From: Polaromonas sp.
GTDB taxonomy: Bacteria; Pseudomonadota; Gammaproteobacteria; Burkholderiales; Burkholderiaceae_C
NCBI GenBank assembly: GCA_030683705.1
Contig: JAUXPP010000110.1
Span: 1-64,000 of the forward strand
Length of the DNA stretch: 64,000 nt
Direction of reading: 5' to 3'
Numbering within the stretch: position 1 is the first letter of the stretch; each line of letters begins with the position of its first letter. Both the position numbers and the translations under genes were made by a program. The notes beneath the pieces were generated by a model. It saw only the letters and a list, made by a program, of their open reading frames with translations. It searched no databases and had not been told where the DNA came from. Shown in pieces: positions 45,199-54,084 of this stretch.

Positions 45199-46104
45199 TC
45201 AGCCGCGCCTGTCGTGCACCAGCTCGAAGCTCACGCCGCCCAGCCAGCTGCGCGTCAGCGCGCCGCGGTCTTCGGTGTGCACACCGCGCGACTCGACAAA
45301 TTCCACGCCGCGTTTGCCGAGTTCGGCCACGGTCGCCAGCACATCGGCCGTTCCCAGGCCGATGCGTTGCAAGGCCTCGTCGTCTTCCACATCCAGCACG
45401 CCGGCTTCCGGCTCGATCAGCTGGACGTAAAAACGCGTGGCCGGCGGGCACGGACTCTGCAGGATGCGCCCCTTGGGCAGGATGCCGAACCGCTGCTCGG
45501 CCGGCAACTCGGTGAAGCCGAACAACTCGCGGTAAAACTCGGTCCAGTCGTCCGCGCGGTCGTTGCCGATGTACTGCACCACGCCGAAAAAATGCAGGCC
45601 GGCGATGGCCGGCGGACGCGCGTCCCCGCCCGGGATCGGCACGAAGTCCACGTCGTAAATCGAGAACTGGTCGTAGCGGTCGACAAAATAAATCCGGCTG
45701 GTGCCCACGCCGTGGATGGCCGGGATATTGAGCTCCATCACCTCGACGCGCGAGGGCACGGCCCAGGCGCCGCGGTCCAGCGCGCGCCGGTAGGCGGCGG
45801 CCGCATCACGCACGCGCAGGGCCAGCGCCGCAATCACCGGCTTGCCGTCGGTCGGCGTGCCTTCGGGGAGCGCAGGCGCATGGGCATTGACGATCACGTG
45901 GATGGCGCCCTGGCGGTACAGCAGCACCTCGCGCGAGCGGTGCCGCGCGACCGGGCGGAAACCCATCATCTCCAGCACCTGGCCCAGCGCCTGCGGTTTG
46001 GAGGTCGCGTATTCGATGAACTCGATGCCGTCCAGTCCCAGCGGATTGGCCGGTTCGGTGATGGATTCGCGGTCGGCCAGCGCGGCCGGGCTCGAGGTGT
46101 TCAT
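45199..46104 (-). CDS. VOC/HPPD-like protein (QuiC C-terminal half)
   Basis: 301 residues from MNTSSP with TTGGAG upstream (an ATG 4 codons earlier lacks a better site). Two vicinal-oxygen-chelate domains: GIEFIEYATSKPQALGQVLEMMGF (about 25-48) and LHFFGVVQYIGNDRADDWTEFYRELFGF (about 158-185, with the metal-binding His), then RFYVQLIEP and FELVHDR with the final Glu. This is the 4-hydroxyphenylpyruvate dioxygenase-like fold that is fused to the TIM barrel in many QuiC enzymes. Here it is encoded first in the operon. It may stabilise or allosterically modulate the barrel enzyme. Confidence 0.75.
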   Translation of the reverse strand: MNTSSPAALADRESITEPANPLGLDGIEFIEYATSKPQALGQVLEMMGFRPVARHRSREVLLYRQGAIHVIVNAHAPALPEGTPTDGKPVIAALALRVRDAAAAYRRALDRGAWAVPSRVEVMELNIPAIHGVGTSRIYFVDRYDQFSIYDVDFVPIPGGDARPPAIAGLHFFGVVQYIGNDRADDWTEFYRELFGFTELPAEQRFGILPKGRILQSPCPPATRFYVQLIEPEAGVLDVEDDEALQRIGLGTADVLATVAELGKRGVEFVESRGVHTEDRGALTRSWLGGVSFELVHDRRG

Positions 46105-46188
46105 GGATGACTCCAACAGATCGGGGTGGCATCACGCCGGAAAGGCACAGGCAGGCAGACACCTCACAGTGCCCTCGTCATCATAATG

Positions 46189-46204
46189 TACGAACTAGTT
46201 AGTT
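46189..46204. promoter_or_regulatory. Palindromic TetR-type operator candidate
   Basis: TACGAACTAGTTAGTT holds the perfect core AACTAGTT. It lies between the TetR gene stop and the VOC gene start, 85 bp upstream of the latter. AACTAGTT-centred dyads are typical TetR/AcrR operators. Confidence 0.5.
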
Positions 46205-46243
46205 TTCAACAAATCCGGACTTACCCTTGCACCGGCCACAACC

Positions 46244-46924
46244 TCAGGCGCGCACAAAACGCAGCACCATCTCGATGATGCTGTCACGGCGCGCGGCCAG
46301 TGCCGGCGCCGACTGCGCGTCGCGTTTGAAGATCAGGCCGAAGGTGTGCTGGTTGGACACATTGAAAAACGTCAGCGCCGAGATCGAGGCGTGGATATCG
46401 ATGGCATCCAGCCCGGGCCGGAACACCCCGAAGGCCACGCCGCGATCGTAAAGCTGGCGGATCGCCTGGATCGCCGGCACATTGAGCTGCTGGATGCTTT
46501 TGCTCTGCGCCAGGTAGGCGCCGCGCTCCATGTTTTCGGTCATCACCAGCCGGATGTAGTCGGGGTTGTCGTGGTGGTGGTCGAAGGTGAAGCCGACCAG
46601 GCGGCGCAGCGCATCCTCGGGCGGCAGGTCTTCCAGGTGCAGCTCGGCCTCGATGGCGCGCATGCGGCGGTAGGCTTCTTCCAGCACCGCGATGTACAGG
46701 CCTTGCTTGCTGCCGAAGTAGTAATAGATCATGCGCTTGCTGGTGCGCGTGGCGGCGGCGATCTCGTCGATGCGCGCGCCGCTCAGGCCTTTGCTGGCAA
46801 ACTCTGCCGTCGCCACCTCGAGGATGCCGGCCATGGTGCGCACCGGGTCATTGGTGCGGGTGGCCTCGCGCGGCGCGGCCTTGCCCGGTTTGGCGGCCTG
46901 CGCTAAATGTACTGCCTGGTTCAT
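46244..46924 (-). CDS. TetR/AcrR family transcriptional regulator
   Basis: 226 residues from ATG at 46924; longer N-terminal frame is not protein-like. The HTH (about 28-75) reads ILEVATAEFASKGLSGARIDEIAAA then RTSKRMIYYYFGSKQGLY, the canonical TetR form. The C-terminal ligand domain (about 80-220) is all-helical, with DHHHDNPDYIRLVMTENMERGAYL. It lies upstream of the VOC/TIM-barrel genes on the same strand, with a palindromic operator candidate between, and therefore may sense dehydroshikimate, quinate or protocatechuate. The ligand is inferred from context. Confidence 0.9.
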   Translation of the reverse strand: MNQAVHLAQAAKPGKAAPREATRTNDPVRTMAGILEVATAEFASKGLSGARIDEIAAATRTSKRMIYYYFGSKQGLYIAVLEEAYRRMRAIEAELHLEDLPPEDALRRLVGFTFDHHHDNPDYIRLVMTENMERGAYLAQSKSIQQLNVPAIQAIRQLYDRGVAFGVFRPGLDAIDIHASISALTFFNVSNQHTFGLIFKRDAQSAPALAARRDSIIEMVLRFVRA

Positions 46925-46963
46925 TTCGGGAAGTATAGGGCCGCAGCCGCCCCGCATTTTTTT

Positions 46964-47019
46964 GCTACATGTTTGATAGCTGCTTACGCTGACCAGGCAA
47001 GGGCTGGTGGCTGATTTGG
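46964..47019 (+). repeat. ~60 bp dispersed repeat, copy in TetR/EamA intergenic
   Basis: GCTACATGTTTGATAGCTGC, TTACGC, then AAGGGCTGGTGGCTGATTTGG. It lies in the divergent region 40 bp before the TetR start and 58 bp before the EamA start, not after a stop codon. Confidence 0.9.
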
Positions 47020-47077
47020 CCGGTGAACCCGCGTGGCAGCGGCACCGGCGTCGAATCGCGCACAATCATGGGGCCCC

Positions 47078-47959
47078 ATGCACACCCGCCACTTCATCCA
47101 GTTGATTGCCCTGTCCGCGCTGTGGGGCGGCTCGTTTCCGTTGCTGCGCATCGCCAGCCCGGCGCTGGGTCCCTGGCTGCTGGCCGGCCTGCGCTGCGTG
47201 CTGGCCGCGCTGGTGCTGGCCGTGCTGATGCGGGTGTTGCGCCAGCGCTGGCCGGCGCGCGCCGCCTGGCCCCGGCTGGCGCTGCTGAGCCTGCTGACGG
47301 TGGTGGCGCCGTTTGTGCTGTTCAACTGGGCCGCGCTGGTGATTCCGGCCGGTTATTCGGCGGTGCTCAATGCCACCGCGCCCCTGTTCGGCGTGCTGGG
47401 CGCCGCGGTCATGGGGGAAGAACGTCTCAGCGGCCGCCGCCTGATGGGCTGCGCCATCGGTTTTGCCGGCGTGGCGCTGCTGGTGCAGCTAGGCCCGGTG
47501 GCCGTCACCACGCCGGAGCTGCTGGCCGCGCTGGCCTGCACCGCTGCCGCGGCCGGTTACGGTTTCGGCTCCACGCTGATGAAACGTGCGACGCTGGAAC
47601 ACGACGCCCTGCCCGCCTCGGCGGTTGTGCATGTGGCCGCCGCCTTGCTGCTGCTGGTGCCGGCCGGCGCCAGCGTGCCGGCGGCGACCTTCAGCACCGG
47701 CGCGATGATCTCGGTCGCGGTGCTGGGCCTGTTCACCTCGGGCCTGATGTACTGGATCAGCATGCGCCTGATGCGCGAGATCCCGGCCAGCGCCGCCACC
47801 TCCGCCGCCTTCATGATTCCGCTGTTCGGCGTGGCCTGGGGTGGCCTGTTTCTCGGCGAACCGGTCACCTGGGGCATGGCGCCGGGCTGCGTGCTGGTGC
47901 TCACGGCGACCGCGCTGATCACCGGCTTCAACCCGTTCAGGGAGCGCGGCAAGGTGTGA
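47078..47959 (+). CDS. EamA/DMT family transporter
   Basis: 293 residues from MHTRHFIQ; a possible earlier start lacks support. Ten hydrophobic helices in two EamA halves, with ALWGGSFPLLRIASPALGP and FTSGLMYWISMRLMREIPASAATSAAFMIPLFGVAWG (in shortened view). Drug/metabolite transporters of this kind export amino acids, nucleobases or metabolites; substrate unknown. It is divergent from the TetR regulator and could be its target. A repeat copy follows the stop by 13 bp. Confidence 0.88.
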   Translation: MHTRHFIQLIALSALWGGSFPLLRIASPALGPWLLAGLRCVLAALVLAVLMRVLRQRWPARAAWPRLALLSLLTVVAPFVLFNWAALVIPAGYSAVLNATAPLFGVLGAAVMGEERLSGRRLMGCAIGFAGVALLVQLGPVAVTTPELLAALACTAAAAGYGFGSTLMKRATLEHDALPASAVVHVAAALLLLVPAGASVPAATFSTGAMISVAVLGLFTSGLMYWISMRLMREIPASAATSAAFMIPLFGVAWGGLFLGEPVTWGMAPGCVLVLTATALITGFNPFRERGKV

Positions 47960-47971
47960 CCGGTCTTGCAA

Positions 47972-48027
47972 CGCTATCAATTGGATAGCTGCTCACGCTT
48001 GCCAGACGTGCGCTGCAGGCCGAAAAG
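47972..48027 (+). repeat. ~60 bp dispersed repeat, copy after the EamA gene
   Basis: CGCTATCAATTGGATAGCTG, CTCACGCTTGCCAGACG, then GCTGCAGGCCGAAAAG. It lies between the converging EamA and MFS stops and begins 13 bp after the EamA stop. Confidence 0.9.
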
Positions 48028-48036
48028 ACTTTTACT

Positions 48037-49251
48037 TCAGGCGGCGGGCCGGGCTGGCGCATCGATGTCGCGCTGCAGCCGCCAGGCGCGCCAGGCGCAG
48101 AAGGTGGCCAGCGCCGCCGCCAGCGCACAGGCCCAGTACACACTGCCCAGGCCGAAGGCCGAGCTCAGCACCCCGCCGCTCAGGCCACCCAGCACACCGG
48201 GCAGGCCGTATGCCAGCACCACGTACAGCGCCTGGCCGCGGCCACGCAGCCGCCCGGGAAAGTGGTGCGACAGCAAGGCGATACACACCGTGTGGTGCGT
48301 CGCGAAGGTCAGCGCATGCAGCATCTGCGCAAACACCAGCACGGCCAGCACACCGGCGCCGGTGGCCGTCAGCCCCATGCGCAGCGTCATCGCGGCGGCG
48401 CAGATCACCAGCCAGCCGGTCAGGCTGAAACGCGGCAGCCAGCGGCCCTGGGTGTAGAACCAGACGATCTCGACCACCACCGACACCGCCCAGAGGATGC
48501 CGATCATGGCCTTGCTGTAGCCGATGCTGTCCAGGTAGAGCGAGAAAAACACATAGATGCCGATGTGCGCCAGCACATGGAAAAATGCCGCCGCAAAAAA
48601 CCACAACACCGGCCGCTGGCGCAGCACCGGCAACACCGGCAGTTTTTCTTCATGCGGGCTGACGGCCTCCTTGAGGTCGGGCAGGCACCAGACGCTGACC
48701 GTCACCGCCAGCAGCGACAAAAAGGTCCAGGCCGGGAAATGGCCCATGCCGAAGTACTCGAACCAGGCGCCGGCCGCAAACACCGTCACCAAGAAGCCCA
48801 GCGAGCCCCAGAGCCGCACCCGGCCGTAACGCCGCGCGTCGAAGGCGCCCCCTTGGCTAATCAGGTGCGCCATCGCCGCCTCGCTCATGGGCATCATGGA
48901 ACTGGTGTGGGTGAACATCACCAGCAGCACCGCCGTCAGCCACCAGATGCCGAAACGCGAATCGAAGTCCAGCCACAAGCCGCAGGAGCTGATCAGCGCA
49001 ACCGTCGCGCCATAACGCAGCAGCTTGACACGTTCACCGGTGTGGTCGCTGAGCGCGCCCCAGCCGTAGGGCGCAAACAGCCGCGTCGCCGCCTGCACCG
49101 AGGTCAGAAGGCTGATCGCCAGGATGCTGAAGCCCAGGTCCTTGAGCCACAGCGGCAAATAGGGGTTGAAAAACCCGATGTGGGCGAAGTAGCTGGCCGA
49201 CAGCGCCGCAAACGGCACCAGCTGGCGGCGCCGGGTGGCAGCTTCGGGCAT
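48037..49251 (-). CDS. MFS transporter (HcaT-like)
   Basis: 404 residues with 12 hydrophobic helices. Opening FAALSASYFAHIGFFNPYLPLWLKDLG and the central loop RRYGRVRLWGSLGFLVTVFA resemble the HcaT (3-phenylpropionate) and LacY-like branches of the MFS. Given the aromatic-acid genes next to it (QuiC-like, AroQ, AroC), uptake of an aromatic acid or hydroaromatic acid is a reasonable guess. It reads towards the EamA gene and shares an end region with it; its start lies 13 bp after the aroC stop, so the two are likely co-transcribed. Confidence 0.85.
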   Translation of the reverse strand: MPEAATRRRQLVPFAALSASYFAHIGFFNPYLPLWLKDLGFSILAISLLTSVQAATRLFAPYGWGALSDHTGERVKLLRYGATVALISSCGLWLDFDSRFGIWWLTAVLLVMFTHTSSMMPMSEAAMAHLISQGGAFDARRYGRVRLWGSLGFLVTVFAAGAWFEYFGMGHFPAWTFLSLLAVTVSVWCLPDLKEAVSPHEEKLPVLPVLRQRPVLWFFAAAFFHVLAHIGIYVFFSLYLDSIGYSKAMIGILWAVSVVVEIVWFYTQGRWLPRFSLTGWLVICAAAMTLRMGLTATGAGVLAVLVFAQMLHALTFATHHTVCIALLSHHFPGRLRGRGQALYVVLAYGLPGVLGGLSGGVLSSAFGLGSVYWACALAAALATFCAWRAWRLQRDIDAPARPAA

Positions 49252-49264
49252 CTTGAGCGTCGGT

Positions 49265-50359
49265 TTAGATCGAGCCGTTGATGGCCCGCATCGGCGAGAC
49301 CACGTCGCCGCACTGCGCGCGGTGCCGCAAGGCGTGGTCCATCACCACCAGCGCCAGCAGGGCCTCGGCAATCGGCGTTGCGCGTATGCCCACGCAGGGG
49401 TCGTGCCGGCCCTTGGTGATCACCGAGGTCGGCTGGCCCGCCATGTCGATGGAGTCGCGCGGCGTCAGGATGGAGCTGGTCGGCTTGATGGCGATGGCCA
49501 CTTCCAGGTCCTGGCCGGTGCTGATGCCGCCCAGCACGCCACCGGCGTTGTTGGACCTGAAGCCTTCAGGCGACAGCGAATCGCCATGGGTGCTGCCGCG
49601 TTGCGTGACGCTGGCAAAACCGGCGCCGATTTCCACACCCTTGACCGCGTTCAGGCCCATCATCGCGAACGCGATGTCGGCATCCAGCTTGTCGAACAGC
49701 GGCTCGCCCAGGCCCACCGGCATGCCGCTGGCGGTCACGCGGATACGCGCGCCGCAGGAGTCGCCGCCCTTGCGCAACTCCTCCATATAAGTCTCGAGCG
49801 CCGACACGTCGGCCACCGGCGCAAAGAAGGGGTTGTGGGGCACATGTTCCCAGGACTCGAAGCCCACCACCATCTCGCCGACCTGCGTCATGCAGCCGCG
49901 AAAGGTGGTGCCGTATGTCTGCTTGAGCCACTTGCGGGCCACCGCGCCGGCCGCCACGGTGGGCGCCGTCAGCCGCGCCGACGAGCGGCCGCCACCGCGC
50001 GGATCGCGGATGCCGTACTTCTGCAGGTAGCTGTAGTCCGCATGGCCGGGCCGGAAGGTGTTGAGGATGTCGCCGTAGTCCTTGCTGCGCTGGTCGGTGT
50101 TTTTGATCAGCAGGCAGATCGGTGTGCCCGTCGTTTTGCCCTCGTACACGCCCGACAGGATCTCGACCACATCGGGTTCGTTGCGCTGCGTCACGAACTT
50201 GCTGGTGCCAGGCCGGCGCCGGTCCAGCTCGACCTGGATGTCGGCCTCGGTCAGCGCCATACCCGGCGGGCAGCCGTCGATCACACAGCCAATGGCCGGG
50301 CCGTGGGATTCACCGAAGTTGGTGACTGCGAAAAGGGTGCCTAGGGTGTTGCCGCTCAT
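49265..50359 (-). CDS. aroC: Chorismate synthase
   Basis: 364 residues. Signature blocks [18 protein letters not shown] (about 14-31), [40 protein letters not shown] (in shortened view) and the C-terminal [19 protein letters not shown] are intact. It converts 5-enolpyruvyl-shikimate-3-phosphate to chorismate with reduced FMN. It lies 13 bp upstream of the MFS gene and 6 kb from aroQ. The rest of the shikimate pathway is not in the window. Confidence 0.98.
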   Translation of the reverse strand: MSGNTLGTLFAVTNFGESHGPAIGCVIDGCPPGMALTEADIQVELDRRRPGTSKFVTQRNEPDVVEILSGVYEGKTTGTPICLLIKNTDQRSKDYGDILNTFRPGHADYSYLQKYGIRDPRGGGRSSARLTAPTVAAGAVARKWLKQTYGTTFRGCMTQVGEMVVGFESWEHVPHNPFFAPVADVSALETYMEELRKGGDSCGARIRVTASGMPVGLGEPLFDKLDADIAFAMMGLNAVKGVEIGAGFASVTQRGSTHGDSLSPEGFRSNNAGGVLGGISTGQDLEVAIAIKPTSSILTPRDSIDMAGQPTSVITKGRHDPCVGIRATPIAEALLALVVMDHALRHRAQCGDVVSPMRAINGSI

Positions 50360-50414
50360 GGGAGGATTATCCCAGATGGACTCGGGGCGTCGCCCAACGC
50401 CGTAGCCGGTCGAA

Positions 50415-50462
50415 TGGAGCCAGTGCTGAGCCAGGTTATGGCTACGCTCGCAGCTATTGAGC
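50415..50462 (-). repeat. ~60 bp dispersed repeat, degenerate reverse copy
   Basis: On the minus strand: CTCAATAGCTGCGAGCGTAG, then CATAACCTGGCTCAGCACTGGC. It overlaps the end of the small membrane protein gene; the stop TAG (50456-50454) is supplied by the repeat's ATAGC. Confidence 0.6.
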
Positions 50463-50717
50463 AGGAATGCGCTTGCCCTCCCCGCAATCGCAGCCGGCCC
50501 TCATTGGTGAGGTGCCGTAGCGAACCACTCCTCCGCCCATCCGATATGCGGCCCGCTCCCGGGCAGATTCACCACACAAAAGCTGACAATCTTTCGTCTT
50601 CATCCAGACAAAGCCCCACGACAACCCAACGATCAGAAGGATGCAAACGGCCAGCGCCCAAAAAAGCCGCGACCGCAGCATCTGCTTGACGGAGGTCGAC
50701 TTCATGATGGCTGACAT
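50454..50717 (-). CDS. Small Cys-containing membrane protein
   Basis: 87 residues (or 83 from the second ATG). One membrane helix (about 17-38: [22 protein letters not shown]) is followed by a short periplasmic or cytoplasmic tail with four Cys ([16 protein letters not shown]). It is not a known family. The hydrophobic core, the paired Cys and the codon use are protein-like, so it is probably real. The last codons and the stop lie in a ~60 bp dispersed repeat. Flanked by aroC upstream (on the same strand) and a kinase downstream. Confidence 0.5.
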   Translation of the reverse strand: MSAIMKSTSVKQMLRSRLFWALAVCILLIVGLSWGFVWMKTKDCQLLCGESARERAAYRMGGGVVRYGTSPMRAGCDCGEGKRIPAQ

Positions 50718-50777
50718 AGGAAATGACCGGCGGGCCAGAGCGTGTTTGCCATGAGCTCACTTGTCAACGCCATCCAC

Positions 50778-52475
50778 TCAAGCACCCTGCAGAGGCAACG
50801 CAAAATAAAACACCGCGCCCCCGCCCACCTTGCCTTCGGCCCAGACGCGGCCGCCATGGCGCATGATCACGCGGCGCACGGTGGCCAGGCCGACGCCGGT
50901 GCCTTCGAATTCCTCGTCGCTGTGCAGGCGCGCGAACACCTCGAAGAGTTTGTCGTAGTAAGCCATGTCGAAGCCGGCGCCGTTGTCGCGCACCGAATAA
51001 ACCGCTTCAGCGCCTTCCACGCGGCCGCCGACCTCGATCAGCGGGGTGGCGACGCGGCTGCTGTACTTCACCGCGTTGGAGATCAGGTTGATCCACACCT
51101 GGCGCAGCAGCCCCGGGTCGGCCGGCGCGTCCGGCAAGGGACCGAGCTCGATGGCGGGCTGGGGCGCGTCGTGGCCGAATCCCGGCATCTCGGCGGCCAC
51201 CTGCGCGACCAGCGCATTCATGTCGACGCCGGTTTTGGTGACTTCCTGCAGGGTCAGCCTGGAAAACGACAACAGGTCCTCGATCAGCCCGGCCATGCTC
51301 TTGACCCGGGCGCGGATGATGGCCAGGTAGTGCAGGCCTTTTTCGTCCAGCCGGTCGGCGTAATTTTTCTCCAGCAGGCCGGCGTACCCGGCGATGACGC
51401 TGAGCGGGGAGCGCAGGTCGTGCGAGGCCGCCGAGGTGAAACTCTCCAGGCTTTTGTTGGTGGCCTCCAGGTCCTCGGCACGCAGGTTCAGGGCCGCGTG
51501 CAGGCGGTCAATCACCTTCTCGAGTTCCTTTTTCTGGGTGATGTCTTCCGAAATCCCCAGCACGTGCGTCGGCTCGGCGGCGTCGCCGAAGACCGGCACC
51601 TTGTAGGTATGCAACATGCGCAGGCCATCGCCGTTCGAGGAAAAACGGTGCTCCTCGATCTCCTCCGTCGTGCCGCTGGCGAGGACGCGCCTGTCCTCTT
51701 GCACCGACATGTCGGCGTCGTCTTTCTCAAACAGGTCGTGGACGGTTTTCCCGAGCAAGGCCTCGCGCGGCATGCCTGTGAGTTTTTCCAGCGCGCGGTT
51801 GACGCGCACATAACGCAACTCGGCCGCGTCCTTGATGTAGACGGCGGTCGGGATGTGCTCGATCATGGAATCCAGGAAGCGGTTGGACTTCAGGACTTCC
51901 GCCGTGCGCTCCCTGAGTTGCTCGCGGCTTTCGGTCAGTTCGTTGTTGCGCCGCACCGCCGCGTCGTAAGTGGACATCAGCAGATTCAGGATCTGGGTGC
52001 GGCTGGCGGTGATGTGGTGGCGCTCACCATGGAAGAAAATTTCCGCCGGCGCGCTGGCCTCCGGCGCCTGGTCGATGTCACGGGTGCTCAGCGCATGTTC
52101 CACCCGCGCCAGCATGTGGCTTCGTTCATACGGCTTGATGACGAAGCTGTCGGCCCCGCACTGCAGGCCCAGCAGCACCTCATTGGGGTCCACCAGGCTG
52201 GTCACCAGGATCACCGGGATCTGGCGTAGCGCCGGGTCGGCCTTGATCTGGCGGCACAGTTCGTAGCCGCTCATTTCGGGGATTTTGACCCCGCTGACGA
52301 CCAGCGCGGGCTGCAGGCTGATGGTCATTTCCAGTGCGGACTGGCCGTTGTCGGCCATGCTGACCTGGTAGCCCTCCTCTTCGAGGATGTGGCCCAACAT
52401 CTGGGCCTGCGCCAGGATGTTCTCGACGATCAGGACGTGCTTGGGCGGGGTGTCGCCGGATCCAACAGCTGTCAT
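50778..52475 (-). CDS. Sensor histidine kinase with N-terminal pseudo-receiver and PAS domain
   Basis: 565 residues. A receiver-like domain (about 12-125) opens KHVLIVENILAQ but lacks the phospho-acceptor: the usual SDxxMP reads VVSGVKIPEMSGYEL, with Gly where Asp belongs, and the acidic pocket is EN rather than ED/DD. Lys (FVIKPYER) and Thr/Ser (LVTSLVD) remain. A helical linker, PAS (about 195-320, ending SEDITQKK), coiled coil and H-box ASHDLRSPL (near 358) follow, then a HATPase with ISNAVKYSS, DNGAGFD and GTGVGLA. There is no membrane segment, so the enzyme is cytoplasmic. The non-phosphorylatable receiver may act as an input or dimerisation module. Confidence 0.88.
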   Translation of the reverse strand: MTAVGSGDTPPKHVLIVENILAQAQMLGHILEEEGYQVSMADNGQSALEMTISLQPALVVSGVKIPEMSGYELCRQIKADPALRQIPVILVTSLVDPNEVLLGLQCGADSFVIKPYERSHMLARVEHALSTRDIDQAPEASAPAEIFFHGERHHITASRTQILNLLMSTYDAAVRRNNELTESREQLRERTAEVLKSNRFLDSMIEHIPTAVYIKDAAELRYVRVNRALEKLTGMPREALLGKTVHDLFEKDDADMSVQEDRRVLASGTTEEIEEHRFSSNGDGLRMLHTYKVPVFGDAAEPTHVLGISEDITQKKELEKVIDRLHAALNLRAEDLEATNKSLESFTSAASHDLRSPLSVIAGYAGLLEKNYADRLDEKGLHYLAIIRARVKSMAGLIEDLLSFSRLTLQEVTKTGVDMNALVAQVAAEMPGFGHDAPQPAIELGPLPDAPADPGLLRQVWINLISNAVKYSSRVATPLIEVGGRVEGAEAVYSVRDNGAGFDMAYYDKLFEVFARLHSDEEFEGTGVGLATVRRVIMRHGGRVWAEGKVGGGAVFYFALPLQGA

Positions 52476-52706
52476 TTTTTTATTCCCTGGAGTATCAGCT
52501 TGCTTGCCTACTCTTTGTTCTTGTTACAGATAGTACTAGCTCTTCGGCGTTTGCATACCGCACCGGTCTTTTCCCCTCGATCGGGTCGTCATTCAGCGGG
52601 GAGGCTGCCACGCAGCGGTGCATGGCATGGCGGGACGCTCTGGAACACTTCCTGCTTGCTGCGTTGCACCATTTTTCTTTGATGCACTGACCGCAAGGAG
52701 TTCCCC

Positions 52707-53129
52707 ATGCTGGACCGCACCGCTACCCAGTTTTCCCACGTCAAACCCGGCGACACCGCCTTTGTGTCAGGCGGTTTGCGTGACTTCTTTCTGTACCGGG
52801 ATCTGGGCGTGGCCGAGGCAACGCACGGAAAAGTGATTGCGCACCTGGTCAAGGCCAATATGGCACCGGAAACGGGCACAGGCTGGCACCGGCATGAGGC
52901 GGATTTCCAGATCGTTTACATGCTCAAGGGCTGGGCGCGTTTCATGTACGAGGACCAGGAAACCCTGGTCGAGGCCGGCGACGTGGTGCACCAGCGCCCC
53001 GGCATCAGGCACTACCTGTTCGACTACTCGCCCGACATGGAATACCTGGAAATTGTTTCGCCAGCAGATTTCAAGTCCATCGATGTCGACCCCGTCTGCG
53101 ACATTCCCCCCGCAACACCCTGGAAGTAG
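52707..53129 (+). CDS. Cupin domain protein
   Basis: 140 residues, with AAGGAG upstream of the ATG. The double-stranded beta-helix has the metal-site motifs GWHRHEADFQIVYMLKGWARF (His, His, Glu) and HQRPGIRHYLFDYSPD (His). It lacks a recognisable fused domain, and ligand or reaction is unknown. A 231 bp upstream region with AT-rich start (TTTTTTATTCC, near 52477) separates it from the kinase. It ends before a set of short palindromic repeats. Confidence 0.85.
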   Translation: MLDRTATQFSHVKPGDTAFVSGGLRDFFLYRDLGVAEATHGKVIAHLVKANMAPETGTGWHRHEADFQIVYMLKGWARFMYEDQETLVEAGDVVHQRPGIRHYLFDYSPDMEYLEIVSPADFKSIDVDPVCDIPPATPWK

Positions 53130-53233
53130 CCGAGCCTGTGCAGGGATTGCGGGTCAAACCCGCCATGACAGAAGCGCGAGGGAATGTCTTATACCAGCGG
53201 GCGCCGCGGAACCGGCTCTGCCGGGCCGCAGGC

Positions 53234-53280
53234 GCCGCCCCCCAGTGGGGGGAAGCGGCCTCCAGGCCGCTACGGGGGGC
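53234..53280. repeat. GCCCCCCAGTGGGGGG nested palindrome
   Basis: GCCGCCCCCCAGTGGGGGGA is followed by AGCGGCCTCCAGGCCGCT and CGGGGGGC. The outer C-tract can pair with either G-tract, and the inner 18 bp form a hairpin. It sits two bases from the end of the GST gene and could act as its terminator. The type is common between genes of this bacterial family. Confidence 0.7.
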
Positions 53281-53281
53281 G

Positions 53282-53938
53282 TCAAAACTCCGCGTCGAGC
53301 TCGTCGATTTCGTCCGGCTCTTTCTTCGCCGCCGCCACCCATTCCTTCATCGCGGGCAGCTCCATGATGCGTTTGCAGTACGCGCTGCAGGTCTTGTCCA
53401 GCGCCACGTCATACGTCATGAAGCGCGTGACCACCGGCGCGTACATCGCGTCGGCCATGCAGGGCTGCTTGCCGAACAGGTAAGGCCCGCCGTAGCTGGC
53501 CAGGCACTCCTTCCAGATCGCGATCACCCGGTCAATGTCGCCCTGGGCGCGCGACCAGACCTTGAAGTTGGGGAAATGGGCCTTGATGTTCATCGGCAGC
53601 GAGGCGCGCAACGAGCCGAAGCCCGAATGCATCTCGCCACAGATCGCCCGGCAGTGCGCCCTGGCCTTCACGTCAGCCGGCAGCAAACCGGCTTTGGGCT
53701 TGATTTCATTGAGGTATTCGGCAATCGCCAGGGTGTCCCAGACCTTCACCCCGTTGTGCTGCAAGGAAGGCACCAGCATGGACGCCGACAGCAGCAACAT
53801 TTCGGCCTTCATCGACGGATCGTCGGGCGAAATGACTTTTTCGGTGAAATCCAGGCCGGCCAGTCGGGCTGTCAGCCAGCCGCGCAAGGCCCAGGCACCG
53901 TAGTTCTTGCTGCTGATCGTGAGAACCGCTTTGGCCAT
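53282..53938 (-). CDS. Glutathione S-transferase family protein
   Basis: 218 residues from MAKAVLT, with AGGAG upstream. N-terminal thioredoxin-like domain: LTISSKNYGAWALRGWLTARLAGLDF (in shortened view), SMLVPSLQHNGVKVWDTLAIAEYLNE (cis-Pro and Ser/Asp glutathione site replaced by WDTLAI). C-terminal all-helical domain follows from about 95. It is close to the cytosolic GST proteins of Burkholderiales with unknown substrate. It is divergent from phaZ, 146 bp apart. Confidence 0.9.
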   Translation of the reverse strand: MAKAVLTISSKNYGAWALRGWLTARLAGLDFTEKVISPDDPSMKAEMLLLSASMLVPSLQHNGVKVWDTLAIAEYLNEIKPKAGLLPADVKARAHCRAICGEMHSGFGSLRASLPMNIKAHFPNFKVWSRAQGDIDRVIAIWKECLASYGGPYLFGKQPCMADAMYAPVVTRFMTYDVALDKTCSAYCKRIMELPAMKEWVAAAKKEPDEIDELDAEF

Positions 53939-54084
53939 GGCTTGCTCCTGGAAAGTGCGTAAGTTCTGCGCAAGTCGTGTGCAAGGGCTGTGCCAGAAAA
54001 GTGCACGCCATATACGCCGGTTGGCCCGCAACTTGCCTGCAATCAGCGCAGGGGGGCCCACCGGTCGCCCATGCCAGGAGAACC

